From Anaeramoeba flamelloides (lineage: Eukaryota > Metamonada > Anaeramoebidae): DNA of 64,000 nucleotides. Shown piece by piece: positions 9,689 to 20,858 of this stretch (the first letter of the stretch is position 1; the number at the start of each line of letters is the position of its first letter). The notes under the pieces are model-generated. The model was not told where the DNA came from and did not search any database. It was given only the letters and a program-made list of their open reading frames with translations. Position numbers and translations under genes: made by a program. The stretch is taken from the NCBI GenBank assembly GCA_027625915.1, contig JANTQA010000026.1:186001-250000 (forward strand), written 5' to 3'.

Positions 9689-12668
9689 TATAAAAAACTG
9701 TATTTTAAATAGCAAATGAAAGTAAGATTTTATATCATATTTTCTAAGATTATTCAGAGTTAATTTTGTGATGAATTGAAAACAGAGTTTATTTATGCAA
9801 AATTTACAATTATTTTTTATAAAACAATTCGAAAACAGTGTATTTTTTTTCCATATCTAAAATTTAAATAAAATTTATATTTTTCGTTTTTAATTTTCAT
9901 TTTTACGAAATATAACGAAATTCTATATTCGTATTAAATTTTACTCTAACCTTTTCATAATATATTCACAATGAACTTTCTAATGGTAAGTATTATATAT
10001 TGAAGATCTTCTCAGAATAGCGATAAATTTCCAAGTTTTGATAAATCTAATTGAGTTTTTCTGGAGTATTTATTCAAGGATTACCTTTTTTAAAAAGTTC
10101 CAAAATTCATAAAAATTCAATCAAAAAAAAAAAAAAAACTCAGAATTTTAATTTTTAAAATGTACTATAAGTGATTATTATTAACATTTTAGTCCATTGA
10201 CTTACCTTTTTTTTTTCGTAAATTATTTTTCTAGTTTATCCTCAATTTTGAAATTCAATTAAAATCACAAAAGCTGACCCATTATTGAGTCTAGACGAAA
10301 AGTTTGAAATTTCTGATATTTAAAAAGGGGGTTTCTGTGATTTCTGTGATTATCAAAAGATCAAAATTTTCAAGAAAAAAGTCAAATCTTATTTTATAAT
10401 TTTAAATCATATTGAGAAACTTGACAATATTTTTAAATATCAGAATCGAAATTAGGAATAGTATTTAAGTCAAATAACTTTTTAACGTTTTTAAAAATAA
10501 GAATGGATTAAATTTAATGTTTAAAAAGTATACTGTTTTTTTTTTTTTTTTTCACAAAATTTACATTGAGGACAATTAGCGAACTTTTTCAATTATTATA
10601 TCGATTTTGAGTTTTAAAAACAAATTTGAATGAATTAAAGAGACTCTATCACAATTTTGTTTTTTGATTTCTTGTACTTTCAGAATTCATCAAACAAATT
10701 TCAATTTACTTTTTCAGATTTAACATTTAAAGAAGGAGAGAAATGACTTTTGTAAATGTTTGAGAATTTGAAATATTTTATCTGAACTACGAAAGAGGTG
10801 TTTATAAAAAATTGCATAAAAAAACAACAAATTACATTTATGAACTTCTTGGAGGAAATTCTTTTTTTCAATTCAAAACAATTTCCCAACTTCAGTAATT
10901 AAACAACAATCCCAAATCCCCAATTATGAATTGAGAACCAAACTAAACTGAAAAGGATAAACAATAACGAGAAATCTTAAAAAAAACAAAAAGTAATAAA
11001 TTAATACTCTTAATCATATAACCTCAAATATTGAGTTTGTTGATATCGTAGATCAAGGTCGAAAGGCATACCTTTTTTAACTTAGGTAGTTTTCTGGGAA
11101 AGGTAATGATTTTTATTATCCCTTTTGAATTTCAATCCCCTATAACAAAGATGATTTATGGATCTATAGTTTAAAAAAAAACAATTGATAATGTTCATTT
11201 TATTTCTTAATTGGCTAAAGATTTAAGTTCTGAATTACTGAAAGATTTAAAGTTGTGAACAGAAATTATCTTTATCGTAAACAGGTAATGTGGAATTAAT
11301 TCAAGATGATATTTTAAAAGAATTCCCACACTTCATTGATTATGCTATAAATATGATTCGCATTATCACAAATTGTTTTGATCCTGTTTGTTTTCTGAAA
11401 ACTTCAATTTATTTAACAAAAAAGAAACTTAAAAAAAATATTTTTTATTTTCTATTTTTTTTTCAACTTTTTATCATTGTTCTGATTCACCAATGGGTTT
11501 ATAAAGGTCATGTAGTTGATGGATGAAGATATTTTTAAAAATGTAGGAAAAGTAATTTTTCATTAAAACTGTCAAACTTGTTTATATTTATGAATAATAA
11601 ATTCTGAAAAAAAATTAATTTATAATTTAGAGGAATTATCCCTTATAGAGAATTTATCAAAAAAAAAAAAGAAAAAGAAAAGAAAAGAAGAATAATCAAA
11701 GAATTCATAAAATAATTCATAAAAGTATAATAATAATAGACTATACCAAATCACAAAAATGTATAAAATAATATTAGGTTTTCCAGAATTTAAAAGAATT
11801 GGCCAAAGTAGAGGTGTACACATTTTTTAAAAAAGATTGGAAAACTAAATAATATTTTGTAATTTTAGTGTTAGTTTATTTCTATTTCAGCTGTATTATA
11901 AGAATAGAGCCTTTTAAAGCTATTAGATCTTATCTATTCAAATAAATATCTCAAAGTTGAAATAACATTTTTTATATTTCTTTTTAATTCATTAAAATTC
12001 TCTGTTTTCGAAATATATATTTCTTTTTTGGTTGCATCTTCAATTTTAAATTATTTGATTAATTTTTTATATTCTACTTTCACAAGTTTTTCAGTAAATT
12101 TACAATTACTCAAGTTGATTGGATTTTTAATAAATAATAAGTCAGTTTCGGCTCGGTATACTAAAACTGGAGTTTTTTTTTTGAAATTTTTACAATATTT
12201 AGATTAATTGGAGAACTTATTTCTTTTTAGTCTTTTATGTAAAATTAAATAATTCAAAATTTTATAAGAGATGGATCAAGCAATTGGCTTTTTTAGAAAA
12301 TAACTTTGAGATAATTTAATAATTCATTTGACTTGAAGATATATTGTTATTTCCAGTAAAGCCGCAATGCATTTCATTTGATTATTAAAGAGATAAGGTT
12401 TGAAAAAAAAAAGAAAAAAAAATATAAAAAATATAATATTTTTTCTTTATTATTCTTTAAAAAAATGCTTAGTAAATAAAAAAATGCTTAGTAAATAAAA
12501 AAATTTTCTATTGAAATAAAAGAAAAATAAAAATAATTAAAAATACAATAATGATGATATAATTTAATATTATAACATATGTACATGCATACACACACAC
12601 ATACATATTATTTGAAAAAACAATATTAGCTTAAATTTGTAAAATAAATCTAATAATAAATCTTATAA
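9689..12668. other. mostly non-coding AT-rich interval with a coding-like cluster
   Basis: No complete gene recognised. Coding-like fragments occur between about 10750 and 11560 and are described separately. A single repeat module (TTAGGTTTTCCAGAATTTAAAAG) sits at about 11773. A near-duplicated AAATGCTTAGTAAATAAAAA occurs at about 12464-12500. Confidence 0.4.
10755..11560 (+). other. cluster of unidentified coding-like segments (possible exons)
   Basis: Three stretches on the plus strand read like protein although the surrounding DNA does not. At about 10763-10892 the translation contains GVYKKLHKKTTNYIYELLGG and ends at a possible GTAATT donor. At about 11283-11400 a frame opens after ...GTAAACAG and contains DDILKEFPHFIDYAINMIR. 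At about 11488-11526 there is IHQWVYKGHVVDG. The last faintly recalls the W-hydrophobic-x-G-x-hydrophobic-x-D signature of gamma-tubulin complex proteins, but the order of segments does not fit that family. I cannot name the gene. Open frames also exist on the minus strand here, so even the strand is not certain. Confidence 0.25.
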
Positions 12669-13805
12669 TTAATTTTGCATTTTTTCATTTTTATTATGAT
12701 TTGTTGGAAATATTATTTGATTAACAAATTTTTGAGAAGCAAAAATGAATTTATAAGAATATAAATCAAAGATATTATCAAATTTAAGAAAGGCACGAAT
12801 CCATAAAAGAATTTGAAAGTAATTTTCTCCAAAATGATGACAATAATTTTCAAAAATAAATGGAATAAAAATTTTTTTTTTCTTATGATTAATTTGAAAA
12901 TACTTTTTTAAAAAAAAAGTTGTACTTTTTATTATTTCTTGACCATAATTCTCCTCAGTAAATGATTTTAATGAAGGTGCTTCTTCCGTGGGTGAGATTA
13001 AAGTAAAGTGAATTCTAGGATCAAGATTATTTATATAAAGTTTTTGTAAATTTGAAGGAAGATTCACTTTTTTGGATTCAGAATTTGGATCCAGTAAACC
13101 AAAAATTGAAGATTTTATTAAAGCTAACGAAAAATTAAATCCGCCGATATTATATTTACTTTGATTCAAAAACTGTTTATAAGTAATTTGCGATTCAGGA
13201 AACATATTAACAATTAAAGAATGTACTGTTATTGTATTGAATATATTAATAAAGAAAATTGTTTTTTGTAAATTTGTGGAATCCATTAGTATATTTAAAT
13301 CGATATTACAAAGTGATGGCACTTCAACTAAAAATTTTTTAAATAAAATGGATTGCTGTAATTTATTCAGATCAATTGTTCCAAGCCCTTCCCAAAAACT
13401 GTCATCTAACGCTTCGATCAAGGTATTGACTAACTGCGAACTGAATTTGAAAGGATCCAATACTGCCTTTTTGATTTCAATATTAGTGTTCAATGATTCG
13501 GTTGATCGTTCTCCAAATGTTAATCCAAGCTGAAAATAAGATAGCGAACAGAATTTTTCATTTTTGGAAATTTCTAGATCAGATAATTCTGTATGCAAAT
13601 AACTTTTTTGAAATTCTCGTAAATATTTTTCTTCTAACAGCTTTTTAATTTTTTTTCCCAAACTATCAAAAATGGTCTTTGAATAGTTTTCATTTTCCCA
13701 TAATGAAATATATTTTTCTCGAGTTTCTTGTTTTAGATCTAATGAAAAAATGGAGGTTGTTTCTAAATAATAGTCAATTATATGCTCAATCAATCGATGT
13801 GCATT
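12669..13805 (-). CDS. RGS-DUF547 protein, 3' exon (second half of RGS plus DUF547)
   Basis: This 379-codon exon follows the acceptor ATTAATAG (13807-13806) in phase 0 and ends with TAA at 12669. Residues about 1-75 match the second half of an RGS domain: the IIDYYLE helix, a FDSLGKKIKKLL segment and a YLREFQKS-type end. The rest matches DUF547, with FFINIFNTITVHSL (the characteristic F-x-N-x-hydrophobic-N motif), IGGFNFSL, DPRIHFTL and a terminal FTEENYG. The first RGS half is at 17586-17820. RGS domains accelerate GTP hydrolysis by heterotrimeric G-alpha subunits. The function of DUF547 is not established. An ATG-less open frame at the left is explained by the splice acceptor, so no TTG start is needed. 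Confidence 0.8.
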   Translation of the reverse strand, partial: NAHRLIEHIIDYYLETTSIFSLDLKQETREKYISLWENENYSKTIFDSLGKKIKKLLEEKYLREFQKSYLHTELSDLEISKNEKFCSLSYFQLGLTFGERSTESLNTNIEIKKAVLDPFKFSSQLVNTLIEALDDSFWEGLGTIDLNKLQQSILFKKFLVEVPSLCNIDLNILMDSTNLQKTIFFINIFNTITVHSLIVNMFPESQITYKQFLNQSKYNIGGFNFSLALIKSSIFGLLDPNSESKKVNLPSNLQKLYINNLDPRIHFTLISPTEEAPSLKSFTEENYGQEIIKSTTFFLKKYFQINHKKKKIFIPFIFENYCHHFGENYFQILLWIRAFLKFDNIFDLYSYKFIFASQKFVNQIIFPTNHNKNEKMQN

Positions 13806-15689
13806 CTATTAATAAATTATTAAAATAATTAAATTTTGATGAAAATAATAATAATAATCATTATAAAAAAATGTTATCAGTTTATTTTGTGGTAAAAATG
13901 TTAATTTAAAACTTGATTTTTTAATTAGGATCACAAATTATTCATTATATTCTTTGATCTTTTACAGATTTTACAACAATCCCTGTATTTTTTATTTTTT
14001 TTTGATTATTTGAATCTAACAACACCAAAAAGAATATTATTCCTTATTTAAATAAACTATTTTCTGGCTAAAGGCTGTAGTTTTAGTGAGATGAATTATG
14101 TATATTTAAAGGGTTTGAATGGATATTTGAAGAAAAAATTTAATTTTGGACAATTTCAAAATTGAAATCATTTTTTCACATTTTTTCTCATTTTTTTTTT
14201 TTTTTTTTTTCAATTTTTTATGATACCTCATTCATTTGCAAATTGTTTTGAATTTTTTTTGCAAGATCTAGAGTCACCAAGTAAAAACATGTTATTCTAA
14301 CGTTATTGAAAAGTAAAAATGATTGTAAAAAAATCATATTGATTTATATTGGGATTTTCTTTGATCTTTAATTGAAGATCAAAATGGACCTTTTTTGTTT
14401 TTCTCAATTGTTTTACTCAGAATTTTGAGTTTTTCAATTTTTAAGAAAATAGGATTTTTACATAATCTTTTTGCATAAAATGAATTACAGAACAGAAATT
14501 CCAAAATAGATTCTTTTTTGTTGAAATCTTCAAGATCAGTAGTATTTTTTGGTAATATTTTTTTCAAAATACGAATTACGAAACAGAAATTCTAATTTAG
14601 ATGATTTTTTTTTTAATTTTTCAAGATCAGTCCTCTTTTTAGTAAAGCATTGCAGAATATGAATTTCCTGAACAGAAATTCCAAAACAGATGATTTTTTG
14701 AAATTAAAAGATCATAAAATCAATAAAGTATTTTTATTTAAAAAAATTGAAACAAAACAAAAAATCAAAGTTTTGGCTTTCATTATTTCTTTTCTTGGCC
14801 TTATCTTATTGGTTAGTATCCTAATTAATTCATAAAAGCATATCACTTTTTATTGAATTTCAAGTATTCACGAAGTTTTCTTTTTATATGGGATATGATA
14901 AAATAAATAATGTGTTATTCACTTTAGTGTACTAATAGTAAACTATTTTCTTATCTCTTGAAACTCTTTTTGATTGAAATCTGTTTCTTTTCGTTGAGTA
15001 ATCTGTTTTTGGAGATTTATATTCATATTAAGACTTTTAAATTATTCCAGTTACCACTTTTACTAAAAAGAACTTGATTTTGTATATAAAAAAAAATTCT
15101 TAAAAAATTGTATTTCGGAACAGAAATTACTAATATCTTTTACATAAACAAAAATTCCGTGAAATATATTATGTCAAAGAAATCCATAACACAAATTCCA
15201 TCAAAAAATTTCGAAAAAAAAATTTGATCTCAAAAAATGGACGCATATCTTTTGATGTTTATAATAGCACTTTCTTTTTCTACTTGATAAAGTAAATCAA
15301 AATAAGGAACTTTATTTCAAAATATTTTTTTTATTCCATAATAGAAATTACGGCAAATCCCTAATATATAGATTGATTAGATTTGCTTCAGAAGGATACC
15401 AACTATTCTTTCATGTGTATAATTCAGCTTATTTCTTATTTTCTTATTTAAAGGTCAATAATAAAAAATAATTGATATTTGTAAATTTTTTTGGTTCACT
15501 TTTGTATAAACAAGGTTTATAAAAAAATGGTTGAGGTTGTTTCTCAAATAAATTAATAAAGAAAAAAACATATCTAAGATAATAAACAGAAATGATTTTA
15601 ATTCTTACAATATAAAAGTTTTTACATCATTTTCTTACTATTTATATTATTATTACACCATAAATTATATTTATTGTAATAAAAACTAT

Positions 15690-16150
15690 TAAGGGTCGAG
15701 TCATTACGGTGAAATTTTTTTTTCTGAAATGGAAAAAAAAACTTTTTAGTAATTTTTATGAGTCCCTAACACCAATCAAAAACCAACCAACTTATGATGT
15801 ATGATCGATCTCCAAAAATCAACAACTAAAGATGAGGACATTTTTAGAAAAAAGCGCCAAAGATCGACACGCAATTTCCAATTAGAATGGTTCTAAATTA
15901 CAATTTTGAAAACAACTATGTCAGTTTTGAAGTGTAGCTCTTTGGCGCTTTTTGAGATCTCATTGATTTTTTTTTTCTTTTTTTTCATTTTTTAAATGAG
16001 TTATTTTTATCGTAAGAATATGAAATAATCCTTACTTGGTCAAATTTAGAGGGTTACAAAATAACCACAAATCAGATTAAATCGAATTCAATTGATTGCG
16101 AAATTCAAGAAAGCAATTTGTTACAAATTAAAGAAATTTAACCATTTGGA
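15690..16150 (+). repeat. dispersed repeat, about 460 bp (copy 1)
   Basis: Aligns along its full length with the reverse complement of 58190-58664: AAGGG...ACGGTGAAA, then GAGGACATTTTTAGAAAAAA, GCGCCAAAGATCGACAC, CAATTTCCAATTAGAATGG, GAAAACAACTATGTCAGTTT and CTTTTTGAGATCTCA. An internal inverted repeat (about 15848-15867 against 15937-15953, GCGCCAAAGA / TCTTTGGCGC) could form a hairpin. There are no terminal inverted repeats and no open frame. Confidence 0.7.
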
Positions 16151-16289
16151 AATAGAAAATGAGAAAAGATGAAATTTTTTTTTTTTTAAATTTCAATTTT
16201 TTGAGATTGAGAACTCTTTTAAACTTTTTTTTCTTCATTGAATTTTTTGTCAAAGAGATCCTATATAATTTTTTTTTTTTGTTATTTGA

Positions 16290-16371
16290 ATTTTGTCAAC
16301 CAAAAGAAGGCTATTTCACAATACCCTTTTTGGTCTCAGGCCACCCCTCGAGTATGGAGTACATTCAAGGT
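16290..16371 (+). other. lone exon-like segment
   Basis: The frame reads FCQPKEGYFTIPFLVSGHPS and continues to a CAAG/GTAAATG donor-like junction at 16371. It is richer in G+C than the surroundings and free of low complexity, but has no recognisable family. It lies antisense inside the RGS-DUF547 intron. Confidence 0.25.
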
Positions 16372-17585
16372 AAATGACTAGACACTTATGTGATTTTTTT
16401 TTTTTTCTTTTTTGAGATTATTCTTTTGATAAAACAAAAAAATTGATTTATTGAGGATATTGAAAATTATTCGTTTTATTTTAATAATGAAAGTTATAAA
16501 AATTTTTCAAAAATTTAACAAATTTTAATGAAAAATTGTAATTTTATTTTAAAATGAAATTTGATTTTTCAGTAAAATTTTCTGAAAGAAATTTGATAAT
16601 TAGGTAATTTTAACTCAAAATTCAAAAATAATTTTTTTTTTTGAAAACTTATTAAACCTGTTTTTAATAAATAGTTCATAAATCCAATTGTCATTATTTT
16701 CTTTTAGATAAGATAAAAGAAAAAGATTAAAAATGAAAAAGAAAAAAGGAAAAATAATTTCAATTAAGTAAAAATATATACTAAAATAGGATTTAAGATG
16801 TTGGAAACAGGAAACTTGATTTTGAATTTTAAAGTTGTATTATCGAATGTGGATATACTGAATACAAATATCAAGAAAAATTATCAAAAAATAAATTGAA
16901 AGCAATTTAAATAAAATTCTTTGTTAAAATATTTTAGTGAATATTAGTGCTTTATTAGAAAGACTTTCAAGTATATTTTTTTCATCCAAAATTCCATTTT
17001 TAATTATTAGGATTTTATGAATCAATAAGTTTATAAAGATTTTACTTAAGTTTGGTGGAAAATTCTACAAATGAACCTATAACTAATTTCCTAAATTAGA
17101 TAAAATGAGAACAATCTCATTTAGATTTAAAAATAATTTCAAGAAGATTTTTAGGCAAATAACTCTACAATTAAACATTTTATTAAATATTTTAAATAAA
17201 TGTTTTTAAAAAATTATTTCTTTATTCGTTAGTTATTTTTTTAACAATCATAATGAATTAAATATAAATATAAAATATTCTGAAAGAATATCTAAATAAT
17301 TGATTTTGTAAAAAGGAGTATTCTTCCTAAACTAATTTTTAAAAGAATAATAATAATTCTCAAAAAAAATAATAATTTTGTGAAAAAAAATATTTATTTC
17401 AAAGATCTAATGTTTAAGAATAATTATCATTCTTTTTAAACTTATCGAGCACGTCAAATAAATATTGTTTTTGATTATTAAAGGTTTTTAAACAATATCA
17501 AAATTAAATTTTCTTCGTTTATCTTTATGGTATTAGGATTAAATAAAAAGAAATAGAAAAAGAAAAAAGAAAAAAAAAATTATAC

Positions 17586-17820
17586 TTGTTCATTATAAAC
17601 TTGATGAAATTGTTGCAAATCCAAATAAAATAATAAAGCTTCTGGTACCATTCTTTCTGAAAGGAATTCTCTAAAAAATTCTAAAGCAATTGGGATTTTT
17701 AATATTTCATCAAGAGTAATTAATTGATATTCGTCTTTTATGGAGTGATATTTTTTTAATTTATTTTTTTTCTTGTTTTGATTATTTTTTTTCTTGTTTT
17801 GATTATTTTTTTCTTTGGTG
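17586..17820 (-). CDS. RGS-DUF547 protein, exon carrying the first half of the RGS domain
   Basis: Read from 17820, the exon starts after the acceptor TTTTTAATAG with one base completing a codon, then an Asn/Lys/Gln-rich stretch (two near-identical KKKNNQNK units), then a typical RGS start: ITLDEILKIP, ALEFFREFLSERMVPEALLF, YLDLQQFH. It ends in phase 0 at a GTATAA donor. The next exon (13805) opens in phase 0 with the HRLIEHIIDYYLE helix, giving a continuous RGS fold. There is no in-frame ATG, so at least one more 5' exon is needed. The segment at 20621-20760 is a phase-compatible candidate. Confidence 0.75.
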
Positions 17821-20620
17821 CTATTAAAAATAAGATATAATATATCACAAATAAATAAAAATAAAAATAAAAATAAAATTTACATTTTTGTTAAACGTTA
17901 ATTTTTTTTGAATTTTAGAATGTATAAATAATATTTGAATAAAACATGATATTTCTGAAAAATGTATCGAAATATATAATTGTAGACTTCTTAAAAGACT
18001 TTTTATAAATACACGAGCTTATAAAATTTATTCAAATCATTTGGATTGAAATTTTTGTAAAATGTAGATTTTATTCCTTTGTTGAATAAACTCATTTTTG
18101 AAAACATTTTCTTTTACTTCATGTAATTCAAATAAAAAAAAAATACACTTAATAAAAATGAGAATTTTTAGAAAAGTAACAATTGACACATGAAACTGTT
18201 TTAGTACTATTTGAAAAATAAGGGGTTAGGTTCCTCGTAAACATATTGTTTCTGATTGTTTATGGTTTTATCAAAAAGTTACAAAAACCGCGGGGTTTTT
18301 ATTTTAATTAATAATCGTGTTTATGCTTCATAGAATCAATAATTTTATGAGAAATCATCTGATCGTTTTGGGTATTTTAAAAAAATCAAGTGTGTATAAG
18401 AATTGAAACAAAATACCTCTTGATTTATGGAGTAGATCCAATTTTTTTTAGAGAAATGATCGGATTCCACAAGATTCAAGAAAATCCTTAATTCAAATCA
18501 AGGATTATTATGGCGCTGCAAAGTGACGAGGGTTTTTTTTTTAATTTTTTTTTCTATTATTAAATTTAAATCAGCCTATTGTCTCAAAATTTTGTTATTA
18601 AATGAATTGATTTAAAATCCAAACAAAAGACTATAAATTATTTCAGAAATAATTAAATCGATAAAGTTTGTGTTCTTTTGTATTAATAAAAAATTTTATA
18701 ATTTTTTTTTTAAAAAAAAAAGCCTGAAATGTTGTAGATTTATATATTTGTATCTTGAAATTTTCATTTTTTGTATGAATAATATTGACATTCTCAATTA
18801 ATGTTTTTTTTTTTTTTTTTTTGGCATTTTAAAAAATCATTCCTTAAAATTAAGAAGATTCCATGATTTAAAAAGTTTATTTTATACCAATATTTATATT
18901 ATTTATTTATTAGACTTTTCCGTCTCAAAGTTTAGAATACATAATAAACTAAATTCAAAAAATAGGGGCCCAAATTTCGAGATCTCGTTCTAGAATCATT
19001 GGATTTTAATATGATGTTGGGCAGTTGATTAATGATGTAATTTAAATAAAATTTTCTACTTCATAATTTACTAACCAAACTTTTGACTGAAAAATTGGAA
19101 GAAAATAAAAAAAAATTTTCAAACAATCAGATGACAATTTGATTTTTTTTTTGTTTGGTAGTTTCTTCAATCAAATAGTTTCAGATGTCAATTTTTCTTC
19201 ACTGATTTACATTTAATATTTTTACATGATGAAAAATTTCAATTTAATTCTCAATCAAATTACTCTTACAACCGAAAAAAAATTCGATAATATCCAGATT
19301 TTGAAAAATTTTGGATGATTTTTTTAGCCAAATTTTTGTACAAAAAATGAAATAGATTTTGTTCAACGTATAAAAATTTTTAAAGAAGACACCTTGTTAG
19401 TATTTAATCTTCTGATGATTATCCATCAACTTCTAGTTTATTGATGATTATTTACAGGGTTCCTCATATAATTAGTTTAGTGAGTATAATTTGAAAAACT
19501 GGGCCCTTATTTTTCGAAAGTAGTTTAATATAATTCTTTCGTTTAAATGTCCATTATTTCGTAAATAACTCATATTTTAGCGAAAAGATATTTTAAAGCA
19601 AAAAATTCAATTTAGACAGAAAAAGTATTTCAAATACTCAATTTTTTGAAAACAAACTGAACATTTTTTAACATAATTTTTTTTTGTTAAAAATCTTTTC
19701 AATTTTTCAGAATTACCAAATAATTAGATTAATTGGGTTTGTATTCAAGATATTCGCTTATAAGTCGATACATTTCTGTTGAACAATAAAAACAAATTGT
19801 CTTTTTTTGAAATTGAACAAAAAACATACGAAAAAATATCAATAATCGAGATTAAAGCAATTACTTGAATTTTGTTTTGATTTGATTGGCAAATTTTATC
19901 TATTCTTTTTGCTAACTCAAAATGCCAACTTAAGGTAAATTATCATTTCTCAATCTATTGTAGCATTATGTGTTGATATGAAAATAAAAATACTTTGGGT
20001 ACTATCTAAATTTCATGATATTCTATATTTTGTTGTACTCATTTTAAACAATTTTCTGAAGTGTTTACAATACTAAAAAGAGAGATATTTTATTTTTTAA
20101 AACTTTTCCAATAGTCAGAAACATACAACAACAATCACGGCTTTAATAATGATTGTTTGAAAAGATTGTTATCTTCTCTAAAATTTAAAAGTTAAGAAAA
20201 GAAATACAACTAAAAGAAATTTCAACACTAAAGTTGAATAGTTAATGATTTTTAATCAAACACTTAGATCAAATGGAAATTTATCTTTCTTCTTGAGAAT
20301 TTAACTTTTGAAGGTAAAATACCTTTTTGTAAAAAAAACTCTTCTGTTTTGGGTTTCAACATTTTTCTGAATTGTTTGTTTTGTCTCTGAATTTGGAATT
20401 TTAATTATTTGGTCAAAAAAATTATTTTTTTTTCTTGTATTTTTATTAAACAGTATAAATTTAAAATTAAATAGTTTTATATCTTTTTTTTTGGGTTTTG
20501 TTTCTCATTAAATTAAATATATTTTTGATTGAAGATCTGAAACAAAAAGATCTTCAAATTATTTTTTGTATTTTACAACAAACCCTATTATTAGATGTGT
20601 TATTTTGGCGGAAAGCGTAC
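17821..20620. other. AT-rich non-coding stretch
   Basis: Nothing convincing is seen beyond homopolymers. If 20621-20760 is an upstream exon of the RGS-DUF547 gene, this whole interval would be one more long intron. Confidence 0.4.
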
Positions 20621-20760
20621 CTTTCCATTAAAACCTCAACTTTTATGAGAGAGAAAAAATGCACTAATTCACGAAAAAAAGAAACTTGTTCAAAAAACAA
20701 TAGATTCTTTTGTGAGCGAGTAACAATATCTGCTAATTTTTCACATTGTGATGAAAATTT
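20621..20760 (-). CDS. unassigned exon, possible 5' exon of the RGS-DUF547 gene
   Basis: After the acceptor GAGAATAG the minus strand encodes an amphipathic helical stretch that includes KLADIVTRSQKNLLFF and FFRELVHFFSLIKVEVLME, then reaches GAAAG/GTACGC at 20621. It ends two bases into a codon, exactly what the exon at 17820 needs. The plus strand is also open here for 100 codons, but its translation is Cys/Lys/Phe-heavy and less protein-like. The segment cannot be joined directly to the PAS-like gene upstream, because the phases differ. No family recognised. Confidence 0.4.
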
Positions 20761-20858
20761 CTATTCTCTTTTTATTTATTTCATTGTTAAAAAAACATGA
20801 AACAAAGAGCATTTGTAAAAATAAATCAAAAAATGGGAAAAAATATGTTCTTATATAA

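Larger units (their letters stand above)
13806..17585 (-). other. 3780-bp intron of the RGS-DUF547 gene
   Basis: The donor is GTATAA at 17585 and the acceptor AATAG at 13806. It contains the dispersed repeat at 15690-16150, a lone coding-like segment on the opposite strand (16290-16371), and otherwise homopolymer-rich DNA. Confidence 0.7.
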
